From positions 62,001 through 126,000 of the forward strand of contig NZ_MDDN01000004.1 in assembly GCF_001708185.1 (NCBI RefSeq): a stretch of DNA of 64,000 nucleotides. The letters run 5' to 3'. Positions 16,883 through 26,942 of this stretch are shown here, in pieces (position 1 is the first letter of the stretch; the number at the start of each line of letters is the position of its first letter). The translations under genes and the position numbers were made by a program. The stretch comes from Lysinibacillus xylanilyticus (GTDB lineage Bacteria > Bacillota > Bacilli > Bacillales_A > Planococcaceae). The notes beneath the pieces were generated by a model. That model searched no databases. It was not told the DNA's origin and saw only the letters and a program-made list of their open reading frames with translations.

Positions 16883-19489
16883 TTATCTTCTTCTCACAAA
16901 CAACAGCTTATACCACTGATTCACTAGGAATGGCAACACAGACAAACTATAAATAAAACCTAATTGCGCAGGGCTTAAGATAGCAACTTCAAACACACCT
17001 GTCAGCATTGGAATAAATAATACTGCGTGTAAGCTAAATAAACCGATTAAGAATGCAAGCCAAGTATATTTGTTTGAAAATATTCCAATGGCGAAGATGG
17101 ATTCTTTAGCTCTGGAGTTGAAGCCATGCACTAATCGTGACAAGCATAATGTTGTAAATGCCATAGTACTCGCCGTTAACGTATCTCCCGTTGACAATCC
17201 GATCTGAAAAGCAATAATTGTAGAGATAGCAATTAATAAACCTTCGAGTACCACTTGAGTAGTAAATGCTTTATTTAATAATGGTGTATGAATATTTCGA
17301 GGCTTGTCCTTCATTGTTTTTTTATTATTCGGCTCTAGACCGATTGCAATCGCTGGCAGACTATCGGTTAGTAAGTTAATAAACAAAAGATGTACAGGTG
17401 CGAAAGGAACTGGCAAGCCTAATATTGTTGCATATAAAACAACAAAAATGGCACCAGCATTCCCAGATAATAAGAACAAAATAGCATTTTTAATGTTCGT
17501 ATAGATGCTTCTGCCGTTTGCAATAGCCTTGACGATCGTTGAAAAATTATCATCCGTTAAGATCATAGAAGACGCATCTTTTGCCACCTCTGTGCCGGTG
17601 ATGCCCATCGCCACACCAATATCGGCTTGTTTTAAGGCAGGGCCATCATTCACACCATCTCCTGTCATGGCAACGACCTTGCCGGTTTCCTGCCATGCTT
17701 TAACGATACGAATTTTTTGCTCCGGTGTGACTCGGGCATAAACAGAGAAATCTTTCACCTTTTCTTGTAATTGTTGATCCGTTAATCCTGCAATTTCATG
17801 ACCTTCAATCGCTTCTGAGGGATCATTCAAAATACCGATTTGATGAGCTATAGCCATTGCTGTAATTTTATGGTCACCAGTAATCATCACCGGTTTGATG
17901 CCTGCTTTTATACAATTTTCAACCGCATCTTTGGATTCTTTTCTTGGAGGATCCATCATGGCCACTAAGCCAAGAAAGATTAAATCTTTTTCCGATCTTA
18001 CATCAATTGCTTGATTTCCCTTTACCTCTTTGTAGGCAATTGCTAGCACCCTTAACCCATTCATAGAGAAATCGCGATTCACTGCTTCGATTTTTTGACG
18101 CTGTTGTTTTGTAATATTAACAATGCCATTTGAAGTTTCGATTTTCACAATTTTAGGTAAAAGGACATCTAATGCTCCTTTTGTAATCATGATAGATTGC
18201 TGATTGAAAGTATTTACCGTACTCATAAGCTTTCTATCTGAATCAAATGGGATTTCGGCCGTTCTTGGATAATGATCTCTTACAAGTAATTCGTCCAAGT
18301 CATATTGCTTCCCTAATTTAACAAGAGCAATTTCAGTAGGGTCACCGATTTCTTTACGGTCCCTTTCTACAGCATCATTACATAATATTGCCTTTACCAT
18401 CAGATTTTTCTCAACTGCATTTCTAGTGTTTAAACGATCATATGGAATAATTTTTTCGTCCACATATACTTCTTGCACGACCATTTTATTTTCAGTTAAT
18501 GTTCCTGTTTTATCTGAACAGATGACAGATACACTTCCAAGACTTTCAACGGCATAGAGCTTTCGTATAATGGCACTTTCCTTGGCCATTTTTTGTGTCC
18601 CAAAAGCTAGTACGATCGTAACAATCGAACTTAATGCTTCTGGAATAGCTGCAACAGCAAGTGAAACGGCGAACATAAACGATTCTACTAATGCACGTCC
18701 TCGAATAAGGTCAATTGTGAAAATAGCTAAACAGATTAGCGTAATACCTAAAGCTAATTTTTCGCCAAATTGATCCAAACTTATTTGTAAAGGCGTTTTC
18801 TTCTCTTTCGCCGTATCTAGTAAATTGGCAATTTTACCGATTTCAGTTTGCATTCCGATAGCTGTAACCATGACGATACCGCGACCATTTGTCACAAAAC
18901 TTCCGGAGTATACCATATTCTTTTTATCAGCAACAGTTATATTGCTTTCTTTGATGGGGTCTATAATTTTCGCGACAGCAATTGATTCACCTGTTAGTGA
19001 GCTTTCATTAATATGCAAATTATAACTTTCTAATAATCTCCCATCCGCATTTATATAATCGCCAGCCTCCAAATAAAGAAGATCTCCTACAACTATATCT
19101 TCCGAAGAAACCTCTATTAGATGATTATTTCGCATGACTTTTGCAATTGGAGAAGTTAAGGCTTTTAAATTATCCAAAGACTGTTCTGCCTTGACATGTT
19201 GTACAGTACCTAGAATAGCATTTAAAATAACGACAATCATAATTACAATCGTGCTTTCTACTTCCCCTAATAGAAATGAAACGAAAGCAGCAATAATTAA
19301 AATAATAACTAATAAATCTTTAAACTGTCCAAAGAAAACGGCAAATGTACTTGTTTTTTTGCCTTCCTCTAATACATTATAACCGTATACTTCTTGTCTC
19401 TTTTGAACGTCATAATCACTCAATCCTTGATCTGTCACGTTCAAAGTTTTCATAACTTCAGCTGACGATTGTTGATGATATTCTGACAT
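16883..19489 (-). CDS. calcium-translocating P-type ATPase (P2A)
   Basis: A membrane pump of about 868 residues that exports Ca2+ at the cost of ATP. In order: actuator TGES (LTGESIAVAK), M4 motif AAIPEAL typical of calcium pumps, phosphorylation site SDKTGTLTENK, hinge MTGDGVNDGPALKQ, and M6 NLLTDSLPAIAIG. Ten membrane segments are expected. Start 19489 is chosen because GGAGGGGG lies just upstream. It resembles B. subtilis YloB. Calcium specificity is inferred from the M4/M6 motifs. Confidence 0.92.
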   Translation of the reverse strand: MSEYHQQSSAEVMKTLNVTDQGLSDYDVQKRQEVYGYNVLEEGKKTSTFAVFFGQFKDLLVIILIIAAFVSFLLGEVESTIVIMIVVILNAILGTVQHVKAEQSLDNLKALTSPIAKVMRNNHLIEVSSEDIVVGDLLYLEAGDYINADGRLLESYNLHINESSLTGESIAVAKIIDPIKESNITVADKKNMVYSGSFVTNGRGIVMVTAIGMQTEIGKIANLLDTAKEKKTPLQISLDQFGEKLALGITLICLAIFTIDLIRGRALVESFMFAVSLAVAAIPEALSSIVTIVLAFGTQKMAKESAIIRKLYAVESLGSVSVICSDKTGTLTENKMVVQEVYVDEKIIPYDRLNTRNAVEKNLMVKAILCNDAVERDRKEIGDPTEIALVKLGKQYDLDELLVRDHYPRTAEIPFDSDRKLMSTVNTFNQQSIMITKGALDVLLPKIVKIETSNGIVNITKQQRQKIEAVNRDFSMNGLRVLAIAYKEVKGNQAIDVRSEKDLIFLGLVAMMDPPRKESKDAVENCIKAGIKPVMITGDHKITAMAIAHQIGILNDPSEAIEGHEIAGLTDQQLQEKVKDFSVYARVTPEQKIRIVKAWQETGKVVAMTGDGVNDGPALKQADIGVAMGITGTEVAKDASSMILTDDNFSTIVKAIANGRSIYTNIKNAILFLLSGNAGAIFVVLYATILGLPVPFAPVHLLFINLLTDSLPAIAIGLEPNNKKTMKDKPRNIHTPLLNKAFTTQVVLEGLLIAISTIIAFQIGLSTGDTLTASTMAFTTLCLSRLVHGFNSRAKESIFAIGIFSNKYTWLAFLIGLFSLHAVLFIPMLTGVFEVAILSPAQLGFIYSLSVLPFLVNQWYKLLFVRRR

Positions 19490-19780
19490 TCGATTCCCCC
19501 TCCATTTGAAATGATTAGATGATCCTGCCAATTAAAGAAACTCTCAGTATCCACCCTATTCTGAACTCTTAGGGAGAGTATAAATTCACTTGAATATACA
19601 TCCTAAAAATAGTCATCAATCATCAGAATCTCTATCTACTTGGCCTCTAAAATACTGTAACTACAACAATCTATTCCTTGTCCTATTCCAGTATGATAAT
19701 AATCGATAGGGAAATTAATTATTTGTCAGATAGATGAAAATATGACGTAAATTCAATCTACTCTTGCTAGCTATAACACT
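19490..19780. other. gene-free stretch upstream of the Ca2+ ATPase
   Basis: AT-rich, no supported coding frame. It should hold the ATPase promoter, but I cannot place its elements reliably. Confidence 0.4.
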
Positions 19781-19821
19781 AAAAAAAGACATTTGGAATA
19801 TGGCTATTCCAAATGCCTTTG
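19781..19821 (-). terminator. terminator of the 96-residue protein gene
   Basis: On the minus strand CATTTGGAATA pairs with TATTCCAAATG and is followed by a T-run (TCTTTTTTT). It lies about 45 bases past the stop at 19867. Confidence 0.85.
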
Positions 19822-19866
19822 TCACATGCATAGACTCCCTATTAGACCAGTCTTGCAATTACTTTA

Positions 19867-20157
19867 TTATTTTACTTGTTTTTCTTTATTCGCTACTAAT
19901 AAATAATCAAGTGCACTCATTCTAGTAAGTTTATGCGTGAACTTTATAGCATCTGCTTGAGAGTCAAACATGAAGTTTTCGAGTTCGTCTGTTGGTATAT
20001 ATTGATCAGCGATTTTACGTTTTAGTTTTCGTACAGATAAAGTGTGGGAGTCTTCTTCATATAAAATAATAGCACCCACATTGCGGTAAAGCGTCTGGTC
20101 AATCGTGGCGACAACTTTCACATTTGAACTTTTAAATTCTGTTAAATCTATTTGCAT
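19867..20157 (-). CDS. hypothetical protein, 96 residues
   Basis: A small soluble protein without recognised family (begins MQIDLTEFKSSNVKVVATID). It has no signal peptide or membrane segment. A strong AGAGGAGG site precedes the ATG and a terminator follows, so it is probably a real single gene. Function unknown. Confidence 0.65.
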   Translation of the reverse strand: MQIDLTEFKSSNVKVVATIDQTLYRNVGAIILYEEDSHTLSVRKLKRKIADQYIPTDELENFMFDSQADAIKFTHKLTRMSALDYLLVANKEKQVK

Positions 20158-20262
20158 GTATTTACCAACCTCCTCTAAACTTACATTCTATCTCTAGCTA
20201 TCATTGCCCTTCTTTTTCCGCAGTATTTTTGGATATTCCATCCAAATTTTCTACTCTAACAT

Positions 20263-21453
20263 CTATGAGTTGTTGTGAGCGGAGTTCAACCCTAGCTCAG
20301 TGTCATGTGAAACTGGTGCTCTTTTTAGAGAGAAAATAGCACAGCCTAAAGCACATAAAGCTAAAATGGCACCGAAGCTAGCTAAGTGCATAACAGACCC
20401 AGTAATAGTAAACATAGCTCCACCAACAGCTGAACCTATGGATATACCGATTTGTAACGCAGCTGTATTTAAGCTTTGTTGAATATCCGATGTTTTTGGA
20501 TCAATTTGTATTAGATAATTTTGTAATGGAGGTGTAAGTGCCCAGCTAAGTGCACCCCATAAAACCGTCACGATTAAAAAGAGTGGTAAAGCGACAATCG
20601 TATAAGGAATACTAAATAATACAAGGGCAAATGTTGAAACAACAATTAAAATTGCTTTTCCAGTACCAATTGTATCACTTAACCAACCACCGAGAGCATT
20701 TCCACTGACAGAAGAGATCCCGAAGATCAAATAGCAAATACTAATCCAAGAGGCGTTCATATCAAATGCTTCTACTAAAAATGGTGTTAAATAAGCATAT
20801 AGCATATAATGACCAGCTAGCATAAACATTGTTGTTAATTGCGCACTTAGGATTTTTAAATTTGCTAGTGATTTAATTTGTGCCTTTAATGGAACAACTT
20901 CTACAACTGGCATTTTTTCAAGTAGTAACGCAATAAGAATCATGGATATAGCTGAAAGAAGAGCGATCCCTAAGAACACAGCTCGCCAACCAAATGCCTC
21001 TGTCACAAATATCCCTACTGGGACACCGATGACAAGTGCCGAACTTACACCTACGAAAACAAGACCTAGAGCTTTTGCACGATGTCTTGGCTCAACAATT
21101 TTTGTTGTAATCGTTAAGGATAACACAATGACCAACGCTGTACTCATCGCGGTAAAAATTCTAGCAATCATAACTGTCATAAATGTCGTACTAAAATAAG
21201 TCATCACATTTCCTAAAGTAAAAATGAATAAAGAAATAAGATAAAGGCGCTTCCTTTCCACTTTTGCCGTTAATGATAAAAGGACAGGAGCAGAGATTGC
21301 ATAGACGAGAGCAAAAATAGTAATCAATTGTCCTGCTGTTGCTAAGGACACATTTAAATCCTCTGCAATTTTTGGTAATATACCTCCAACAATCAATTCC
21401 ACCAGTCCTACTGTAAAGGTAGTAACGGCAAGAATATAAACTCTCCAATTCAT
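20263..21453 (-). CDS. pbuE: purine efflux pump, MFS family (PbuE-like)
   Basis: A 12-helix major-facilitator transporter of about 396 residues. It shares with B. subtilis PbuE (YdhL) the opening VGLVELIVGGILP, TAKVERKRLYLI in the loop 2-3 region, AGHYMLYAYLTPFL and SDIQQSLNTAALQ. PbuE exports purine bases such as hypoxanthine and adenine. Start 21453 (MNWRVYILAV) is preferred. The clearest support is the purine riboswitch directly upstream (21526-21635), as in B. subtilis. Confidence 0.9.
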   Translation of the reverse strand: MNWRVYILAVTTFTVGLVELIVGGILPKIAEDLNVSLATAGQLITIFALVYAISAPVLLSLTAKVERKRLYLISLFIFTLGNVMTYFSTTFMTVMIARIFTAMSTALVIVLSLTITTKIVEPRHRAKALGLVFVGVSSALVIGVPVGIFVTEAFGWRAVFLGIALLSAISMILIALLLEKMPVVEVVPLKAQIKSLANLKILSAQLTTMFMLAGHYMLYAYLTPFLVEAFDMNASWISICYLIFGISSVSGNALGGWLSDTIGTGKAILIVVSTFALVLFSIPYTIVALPLFLIVTVLWGALSWALTPPLQNYLIQIDPKTSDIQQSLNTAALQIGISIGSAVGGAMFTITGSVMHLASFGAILALCALGCAIFSLKRAPVSHDTELGLNSAHNNS

Positions 21454-21525
21454 AATAATCACCCTTCTAACCTTCATTTTTGTAGAGAGGGTTTTCTATA
21501 TGTCTAAACACCTACCGAATAAAGA

Positions 21526-21635
21526 CAAAAAAAATCCTGACTACAAAAATGAAGCAAAATTTTTGTAGTCAGGATTTTATGGTTCCTGGTAGAGACCCTC
21601 AATCCATATCATTGAGGTTATACAGTTCAAATATT
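21526..21635 (-). ncRNA. purine riboswitch, guanine-type, with terminator
   Basis: On the minus strand the aptamer reads GTATAACCTCAATGATATGG, then GGGTCTCTACCAGGAACC and CCTGACTAC: all conserved junction and loop sequences of the purine class. The specificity-setting base in the 3' strand (TGA-C-TAC) is C, which predicts guanine/hypoxanthine rather than adenine. The 3' aptamer strand can instead pair downstream (AATCCTGACTACAAAAAT with its complement) into a terminator with eight T. Ligand binding should free the terminator or block it depending on P1, and B. subtilis pbuE switches ON with ligand. Confidence 0.9.
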
Positions 21636-21833
21636 TACTTTAGCTATAGTAGCATATTGAATTTTACATGACAACAATTTTTTATTGTGATTCTTCTCTC
21701 TTCTTTGTCATCCATAAACTCCAGTCATTCCGTAAAAAAAGTCCATGCAAAAGAGAGAAATTTTAGATTTTACTTATATTTTTTTAAGTTTGACCATACA
21801 TAATAATAGAACGGAAAATTGCGAGGTGATTGT

Positions 21834-22040
21834 TTGCGTATATTAGGTTTAGTATGCTATTTTCTGATGTTGTTTTATGGCGTAGAACTAGTAGTAGAAG
21901 AGCTCACAATTGATGAGCCAACAATCATTTCCCCTAGTCTGAGCAAACAGCAAATCCCCCTAAAAGAAACTGTTGAAAATTCAACAGTTTGTGTTCATTA
22001 TCCCGACTATAAAGTTTGTACGGCATTATCCGCTAACTAA
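21834..22040 (+). CDS. small secreted or membrane-anchored protein
   Basis: A 68-residue protein starting at TTG 21834, placed by GAGGTGAT seven bases upstream. It begins RILGLVCYFLMLFYGVELV, one hydrophobic N-terminal segment, followed by an acidic stretch and a tail with two Cys (VCVHYPDYKVC). A terminator follows at once, supporting a real gene. No family recognised. Confidence 0.5.
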   Translation: MRILGLVCYFLMLFYGVELVVEELTIDEPTIISPSLSKQQIPLKETVENSTVCVHYPDYKVCTALSAN

Positions 22041-22046
22041 AAAATC

Positions 22047-22082
22047 AAAGAAAGAGGCCACTCATGCGTAGCCTCTTTCTTA
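22047..22082. terminator. terminator between the small-protein gene and sipS-like gene
   Basis: AAAGAAAGAGGC pairs with GCCTCTTTCTT around CACTCATGCGTA. It can serve both convergent genes. Confidence 0.85.
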
Positions 22083-22095
22083 CTGAACGTCTTTA

Positions 22096-22653
22096 TTATT
22101 TTGAGCCAAGATGGAAGTTACTAAACGGATATAGTGTTACTTTCGCTTCACCATAAATGGCATCCTCAGAAATTAAACCATAATGGCGGCTATCGTAACT
22201 TTTTAGTCGATTGTCCCCAAGTACAAAATACATACCTTCAGGCACTTTTTTCTCTTTCAATAATTGCTCTAATGTGAAATTTTCTGTAATACGTAATTGA
22301 TTAGGATCATCTGTTTGACGATTCACATAATCTTCTTTATAGGCTTTACCATTTACATACAAAACATCGTCCTTCATTTCAACTGTATCACCTGGTAGGC
22401 CAATTACTCGTTTAATATATAGTTCATCTTCTGTTGGTGATTGGAAAACAATTTGATCAAAGCGATCAATTTTACTCATTTTACTTACAATAATAATATC
22501 CTTATCATGATAAGTCGGGTACATAGAAGCCCCTTGCACTTTAATCGGTGCAAATAAAAATTGCTTACAGCCTAAAACAACTATAGCTGTAATGACGATA
22601 ATTTTAAGATAGGATAGTAATTCTTTTTTAAAACTTGTTTTCTCTTCTTGCAT
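22096..22653 (-). CDS. sipS: type I signal peptidase
   Basis: A 185-residue membrane-bound protease that removes Sec/Tat signal peptides. One N-terminal membrane anchor (about 17-37) is followed by the catalytic Ser in GASMYPTY, catalytic Lys in YIKRVIGLPGD and box E GDNRLKSYDSRHYG. Start 22653 (MQEEKTSF) is chosen since GGGG lies seven bases upstream. Length matches SipS/SipT of Bacillus. Which paralogue it is cannot be decided. Confidence 0.92.
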   Translation of the reverse strand: MQEEKTSFKKELLSYLKIIVITAIVVLGCKQFLFAPIKVQGASMYPTYHDKDIIIVSKMSKIDRFDQIVFQSPTEDELYIKRVIGLPGDTVEMKDDVLYVNGKAYKEDYVNRQTDDPNQLRITENFTLEQLLKEKKVPEGMYFVLGDNRLKSYDSRHYGLISEDAIYGEAKVTLYPFSNFHLGSK

Positions 22654-22744
22654 GTTCATTCCCCGATACTGTTTTTTTATAGTATAACATTTTATACAGT
22701 GTATTGACGAATGAATCACATAAATAGTTTCGAGTTCACAAAAA

Positions 22745-22919
22745 TGGTTCTTCACCATATTGTGAAGTTGATTTCCGTTCCGACTGGGCGCTTTGTAGCT
22801 GTCGCTTCGCTTTCGCGCAGAGCAGAGCTTCATGGGGGCGTCCAGTCTTCACGCCAATCTACTAATATACAACGCATATATTTTAAAAAATGTCATCCTC
22901 AATTTTTCCTGATGAGCCA
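22745..22919 (-). repeat. dispersed palindromic repeat, copy E
   Basis: The outer arms TGGTTCTTCACC and GATGAGCCA are present. It carries GTTGATTTCCGTTCCGACTG, and the 36-bp module GCTTCGCTTTCGCGCAGAGC seen also in copy B. It lacks the CGCGTTGCTCGCTCC centre, so it is a module-deleted member. Confidence 0.8.
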
Positions 22920-22920
22920 C

Positions 22921-22977
22921 AAAAAAAATAGACAAAGCTACATGATCACTTTGCCTAGATGTCTTCTATTTTTTTGT
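22921..22977 (-). terminator. probable terminator
   Basis: AAAAAATAGA and TCTATTTTTTT form the outer stem and AAAG/CTTT an inner pair. It lies just past the stop of the small gene at 22986. Confidence 0.5.
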
Positions 22978-22985
22978 TTTCACGA

Positions 22986-23093
22986 TTAATGGTTACTTTG
23001 CGTAGTAGAGTGATGCTGCTCATTCAATAAATCTACTGCTAAAACAATCCCTGCGTGTAATGCAACTGCTAATAAAATTGTGCCTATAATCAT
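22986..23093 (-). CDS. small single-helix membrane peptide, 35 residues
   Basis: ATG 23093 follows GAGGGAG at good spacing. The peptide MIIGTILLAVALHAGIVLAV plus a hydrophilic His/Gln-rich tail is one membrane helix. The position in front of a terminator supports expression. It is short, with no family recognised. Confidence 0.4.
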   Translation of the reverse strand: MIIGTILLAVALHAGIVLAVDLLNEQHHSTTQSNH

Positions 23094-23421
23094 CACAATC
23101 ACTCCCTCAACCATTTCTAATATTATTATACACCAAATTTTCTGATATTTCAAATAAAATAAAAAAATCATTCAACTAGGCATGCACACTACCTGAATGA
23201 TTTTTTATGTTTCACATGAAAATTTTTAAGCACAATAGTTGTAAATGTCGAATAGCTGAGCTGACTGGAATTTTTTGAACTTTACGTTTAGGCACATAGC
23301 TTTGCATGCAATTATTGAGAGCTGTATACCTAAGCACCTGGGTCCTCCCATTCATTCATCTCCCTCCCTTCTTTGCCAAAAAATTCACAGCTATGATACC
23401 GAATTGATTCATTCTTATACT
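23094..23421. other. gene-free stretch with one hairpin
   Basis: A hairpin at 23160-23207 (AAATCATTCA/TGAATGATTT flanked by A- and T-runs) could terminate transcription from either side. No gene is supported in the rest. Confidence 0.5.
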
Positions 23422-24354
23422 TTATTTCAAATGAGCTTTTAATTCCGATTGGATTTTACCTAGCTCCGTCTCATCAGGGATGTAATACCATATGTGATTA
23501 ATTCTTTGGCCACCCTCAGCTTCAAATGACAGCTGATCGATATTGCCATCCATTTTTTTATAAATACTTTGTAGCTGGATTAAATCCTTCATCGTAAAAT
23601 TCATGCGGACATTATCGCCTACTACATCAAGCATATCTGTAGCCTTTAATAAGATAGATGGTGTCGTTGAAGCTTTTTTCAGAACCGCCTCAATAATTTG
23701 TCTTTGGCGAATTTGACGACCAAAATCACCGCGAGGATCTTCATAACGAATACGTGAAAAAATTAGTGCCTCTTCACCGTTTAAAGTAATCTCTCCCTTT
23801 GGATAATGATGCTTATCATAGGTTAAATCCATGTCATTTTCAATTGTTATCCCACCAATCGTGTCGATAATTTGTAGGAAGCCATCCATATTGATATACA
23901 CATAATAATCAATAGGAATATCTAAAAAATGCTCCACCGTATCGACCGCCATTGGGACACCACCAAATGCATAAGCATGATTAATTTTATCGACGGAATC
24001 ATGGCCAATAATTTCTGTACGAGTATCTCGAGGGATACTAAGCATCTTCATCGTTTGTTTTTCAGGGTTTACCGTAACGACAATCATCGTGTCTGAACGT
24101 CCACTATCATCTTTACGTTCGTCCACGCCAAGCATTAACACAGAAAATGGCTCTTTTTTTGTCACTGTTTTTTGTTCTTTTTCTCCACTATCTGTCGTTT
24201 CTAATGGTGTATTTATTTTATTCATCGTTTTTTGGATCGAATAATAAGCAGTACCTATAAAAATTAAAAAAATTGCTATTAAGCTACCTACTATCCAAAG
24301 CCAGATTTTTTTCTTGCTCTTTTTTTCCTTAGAGCGCTTCATTTTTTTTTCCAT
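23422..24354 (-). CDS. LytR-CpsA-Psr (LCP) family cell-wall ligase
   Basis: A 310-residue type II membrane protein: basic N-terminus, one membrane helix (about 18-38) and an extracellular LCP domain. Conserved residues are visible in GVDERKDDSGRSDTMIVVTV, SIPRDTRTEI and RIRYEDPRGDFGRQIRQRQ. LCP enzymes attach teichoic acids and similar polymers to peptidoglycan. AAAGGAC precedes the ATG. It lies near other envelope genes (signal peptidase, PBP4). Confidence 0.92.
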   Translation of the reverse strand: MEKKMKRSKEKKSKKKIWLWIVGSLIAIFLIFIGTAYYSIQKTMNKINTPLETTDSGEKEQKTVTKKEPFSVLMLGVDERKDDSGRSDTMIVVTVNPEKQTMKMLSIPRDTRTEIIGHDSVDKINHAYAFGGVPMAVDTVEHFLDIPIDYYVYINMDGFLQIIDTIGGITIENDMDLTYDKHHYPKGEITLNGEEALIFSRIRYEDPRGDFGRQIRQRQIIEAVLKKASTTPSILLKATDMLDVVGDNVRMNFTMKDLIQLQSIYKKMDGNIDQLSFEAEGGQRINHIWYYIPDETELGKIQSELKAHLK

Positions 24355-24615
24355 ACATAAGTCCTTTCTTGCTTACCAAATTTACCCCTCTTTTTGACGT
24401 TTTAAGTTGAAAAAAAGTTTATCTGGTCTATTTATATGCATACTAGACGAAAAAAAGACGTACACTAGTATTTACTAAATGTACGACAGACTTCCTCTAT
24501 TTGCAAATTATCCCTCATTCAACTACATTGATCATAACCCGATAAACAAGTAATGAGGAATAAACCATCATAATCCATTACTTGTCTTTAATGTTACTGA
24601 GTAAAACTTCTTTTT

Positions 24616-25050
24616 CTATAAGCTTTTGTCTTGTATTCCTTGCACTAATTTTTCTTGAATCAGCAAATATTGCGCAATTTCTTCATCATTCAATACATCA
24701 AAAAGCTGCATAAAAACCTCTTGACCAATTGATTGGGCTTTCGCTAAGGCTTTTTCACCTTCATCCGTTATTTGTAATCGAATAATACGACGGTCAGATG
24801 GGTCATACAGTCTTTCCGCTAAACCGAGCTTTACTAATTTTTCAGCAATACTCGTCATTGCCCCTTTTGTATAGCCGAGCGTCCCTGCTAACTCAGCCTG
24901 CTTTTGCGGACCTTTCGCGTGTAACTCACTTAATACTAAAATTGGTGAGATCCCCAACGGATACGGAAACGCTTTTGTAAAACGTATAATATTGGCATTA
25001 TTCATCTGTTCAACCATATGGATAAGCTTAAAAATATTTGTTTCTTTCAA
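24616..25050 (-). CDS. MarR family transcriptional regulator
   Basis: A 144-residue winged-helix protein. The recognition region is QAELAGTLGYTKGAMTSIAEKL and the wing LYDPSDRRIIRLQITDEGE, both typical of MarR. TTG 25050 is the likely start, because AGGAGG lies seven bases upstream and the track's earlier TTG is part of that site. MarR proteins usually repress nearby drug- or stress-related genes, and no operator could be identified. Confidence 0.9.
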   Translation of the reverse strand: MKETNIFKLIHMVEQMNNANIIRFTKAFPYPLGISPILVLSELHAKGPQKQAELAGTLGYTKGAMTSIAEKLVKLGLAERLYDPSDRRIIRLQITDEGEKALAKAQSIGQEVFMQLFDVLNDEEIAQYLLIQEKLVQGIQDKSL

Positions 25051-25335
25051 AAAAATCCTCCTCAAACACCTGAGAAATTAATGAAGCTTACTGACTTCCT
25101 GTCCACAATAATTGAGTGATATATTGAGAATTATCTGGAGCTAAGAAAACAGCTGCACATCTAATTTTATTGACTATCACCAAAAGCAACTAAAGGGATC
25201 TTATTTTTAGCCACTTCGTAATACTCAATGTCTGTTTTTTCAACCCTTGTACACCTGATCAATTAGCAAGTAACTAATTTCATCATTTAGTTTAACATTA
25301 AACTAAATGTAATGAAACTACGTTGTTAAACATCC

Positions 25336-26769
25336 TTACATTTCATTTGCAATCTGCTTGACAATCTCATCAATAGTTGGGATTGCTGAAGTTTTATTGC
25401 CCTGTGTTAAAATACTAAAAATATACCATTTGCCACTTTTTCCTTTTACATAACCACTTAAAGCATATGTACCAGAAATATAGCCTGTTTTTGCAGATAC
25501 ACTATAGCCCTTCATACGGTTTTCTAAAGTTGCACCAACAAGCTTACCCTTTCTCCCTGCATGCGGTAATGCATCTAAATATGAGTAATACCAGGATTTA
25601 CTTCGAACTTTATATAATAATAAACTTTCTTGCATACTACTTGCTCGATTTTGATGACTTAAACCTGAACCATCTTCAAAAACCCATTGATCCATATTTA
25701 GCCCAATATCATTACCGTATGTACGAATTGCTTGAATGCCAGCAGACCAGCTTCCTTCTCCAAGTAGTTCTCGTCCGAGTTGTTTTGTAAACATATCACC
25801 CATACCATTATTGCTTACCTTCAAAAATTTAAAGTTAATATCTTTTAATGGCTTGGAATAAGAAATACCTACTTGCTGAGCATTTTCAGGTACTTGTCCC
25901 ATATTAAGAGGCATTGTTTGAATACCTTTTGCCACTAATTTTTCCCGAAATACATCGAGTGTATACAAGGTTGGGTCATAGACCGTGACATATGTACTTT
26001 TCTCTGAACCTGCGGGTAAATTCCCTGTCACAACAATTCGATCTTTACCATATTCTCGTGTAATCTTTACAGTACTTTTCTCGCCCTTTTTAACAACTTT
26101 TGTTTTGTTAACAATGGGAATTGTACTAGCAAACGGTACAAGCTGAACAGTCGCTGTAGAGCCGACCTTTGAACCAGTCACTTTAACTTGGACAGTCGCA
26201 ATATCGTATTGCTCATTTGGCGAAATCGTTAATGCAGAAATACGGGAAGCATAAGGTAATGCTTCTTCTTGCGGTACAATTCCCTTCGGTAAGCGATCTG
26301 TATCAAACCACGTATCATCCGCAATTAAGGAACCTGTAATTTTCGATATACCCATTTTTTTCAATCCACTGGCAAAAGAATCTAAATGAGAAGGCAACAG
26401 CGTTGGATCTCCCCCACCCTGTAAATAAATATTACCTTGAAGTACACCATTTTCAATTGGACCATCGACATAGACCTTCGTTTCAAAGCGATAATCAGGT
26501 CCAAGTAAATCTAATGCAGCAGCACTGACCAAAAGCTTATGAGAAGAAGCAGGACGTATCATTTTTTCACCGTTTTTATTGTAAAGTACATCCCCGGTTT
26601 CCATATCTCGTACGGTAATGCTGTACTCATTATTCTTCCAATTTTTCGCAAGAACACTATCCACCTTTGTTGTCATGGTTTGCTCGCTTGCTTCAGCCTT
26701 TTCAAGAAAGGTTATAGGTAAGCAGCAAACCGTCAAAATCATTGTTAATAAAATTATTTTCTTTTTCAT
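25336..26769 (-). CDS. dacB: D-alanyl-D-alanine carboxypeptidase/endopeptidase (PBP4 type, S13)
   Basis: A protein of about 477 residues with a cleavable signal peptide (KKKIILLTMILTVCCLPITF, cut near AEASE). Peptidase S13 motifs are SxxK in RPASSHKLL, SxN in VSNNGMGD, and KTG in SAKTGYISG. It trims peptidoglycan cross-links outside the membrane. Start 26769 follows AGGAGGTACT. The symbol could equally be dacC. Family assignment is firm. Confidence 0.88.
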   Translation of the reverse strand: MKKKIILLTMILTVCCLPITFLEKAEASEQTMTTKVDSVLAKNWKNNEYSITVRDMETGDVLYNKNGEKMIRPASSHKLLVSAAALDLLGPDYRFETKVYVDGPIENGVLQGNIYLQGGGDPTLLPSHLDSFASGLKKMGISKITGSLIADDTWFDTDRLPKGIVPQEEALPYASRISALTISPNEQYDIATVQVKVTGSKVGSTATVQLVPFASTIPIVNKTKVVKKGEKSTVKITREYGKDRIVVTGNLPAGSEKSTYVTVYDPTLYTLDVFREKLVAKGIQTMPLNMGQVPENAQQVGISYSKPLKDINFKFLKVSNNGMGDMFTKQLGRELLGEGSWSAGIQAIRTYGNDIGLNMDQWVFEDGSGLSHQNRASSMQESLLLYKVRSKSWYYSYLDALPHAGRKGKLVGATLENRMKGYSVSAKTGYISGTYALSGYVKGKSGKWYIFSILTQGNKTSAIPTIDEIVKQIANEM

Positions 26770-26942
26770 AGTACCTCCTAATAACAAATTTCTCCTTTTC
26801 ACGCTTCTATTCTACGGAAAAATTTAGTAATTTACAATTAAACACTTTTTAATTTTTCAGAGAATAATATGTCATCTTTTTTATTCGACAGAATAAACTG
26901 TAGTAGCTAGCTAAATCACTTTCGAGAAAGGAGTTGGTTACG

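Noticed and set aside
25467-25790. 107-residue plus-strand frame opposite dacB
   Set aside because: It is an antisense shadow of the well-supported PBP4 gene.
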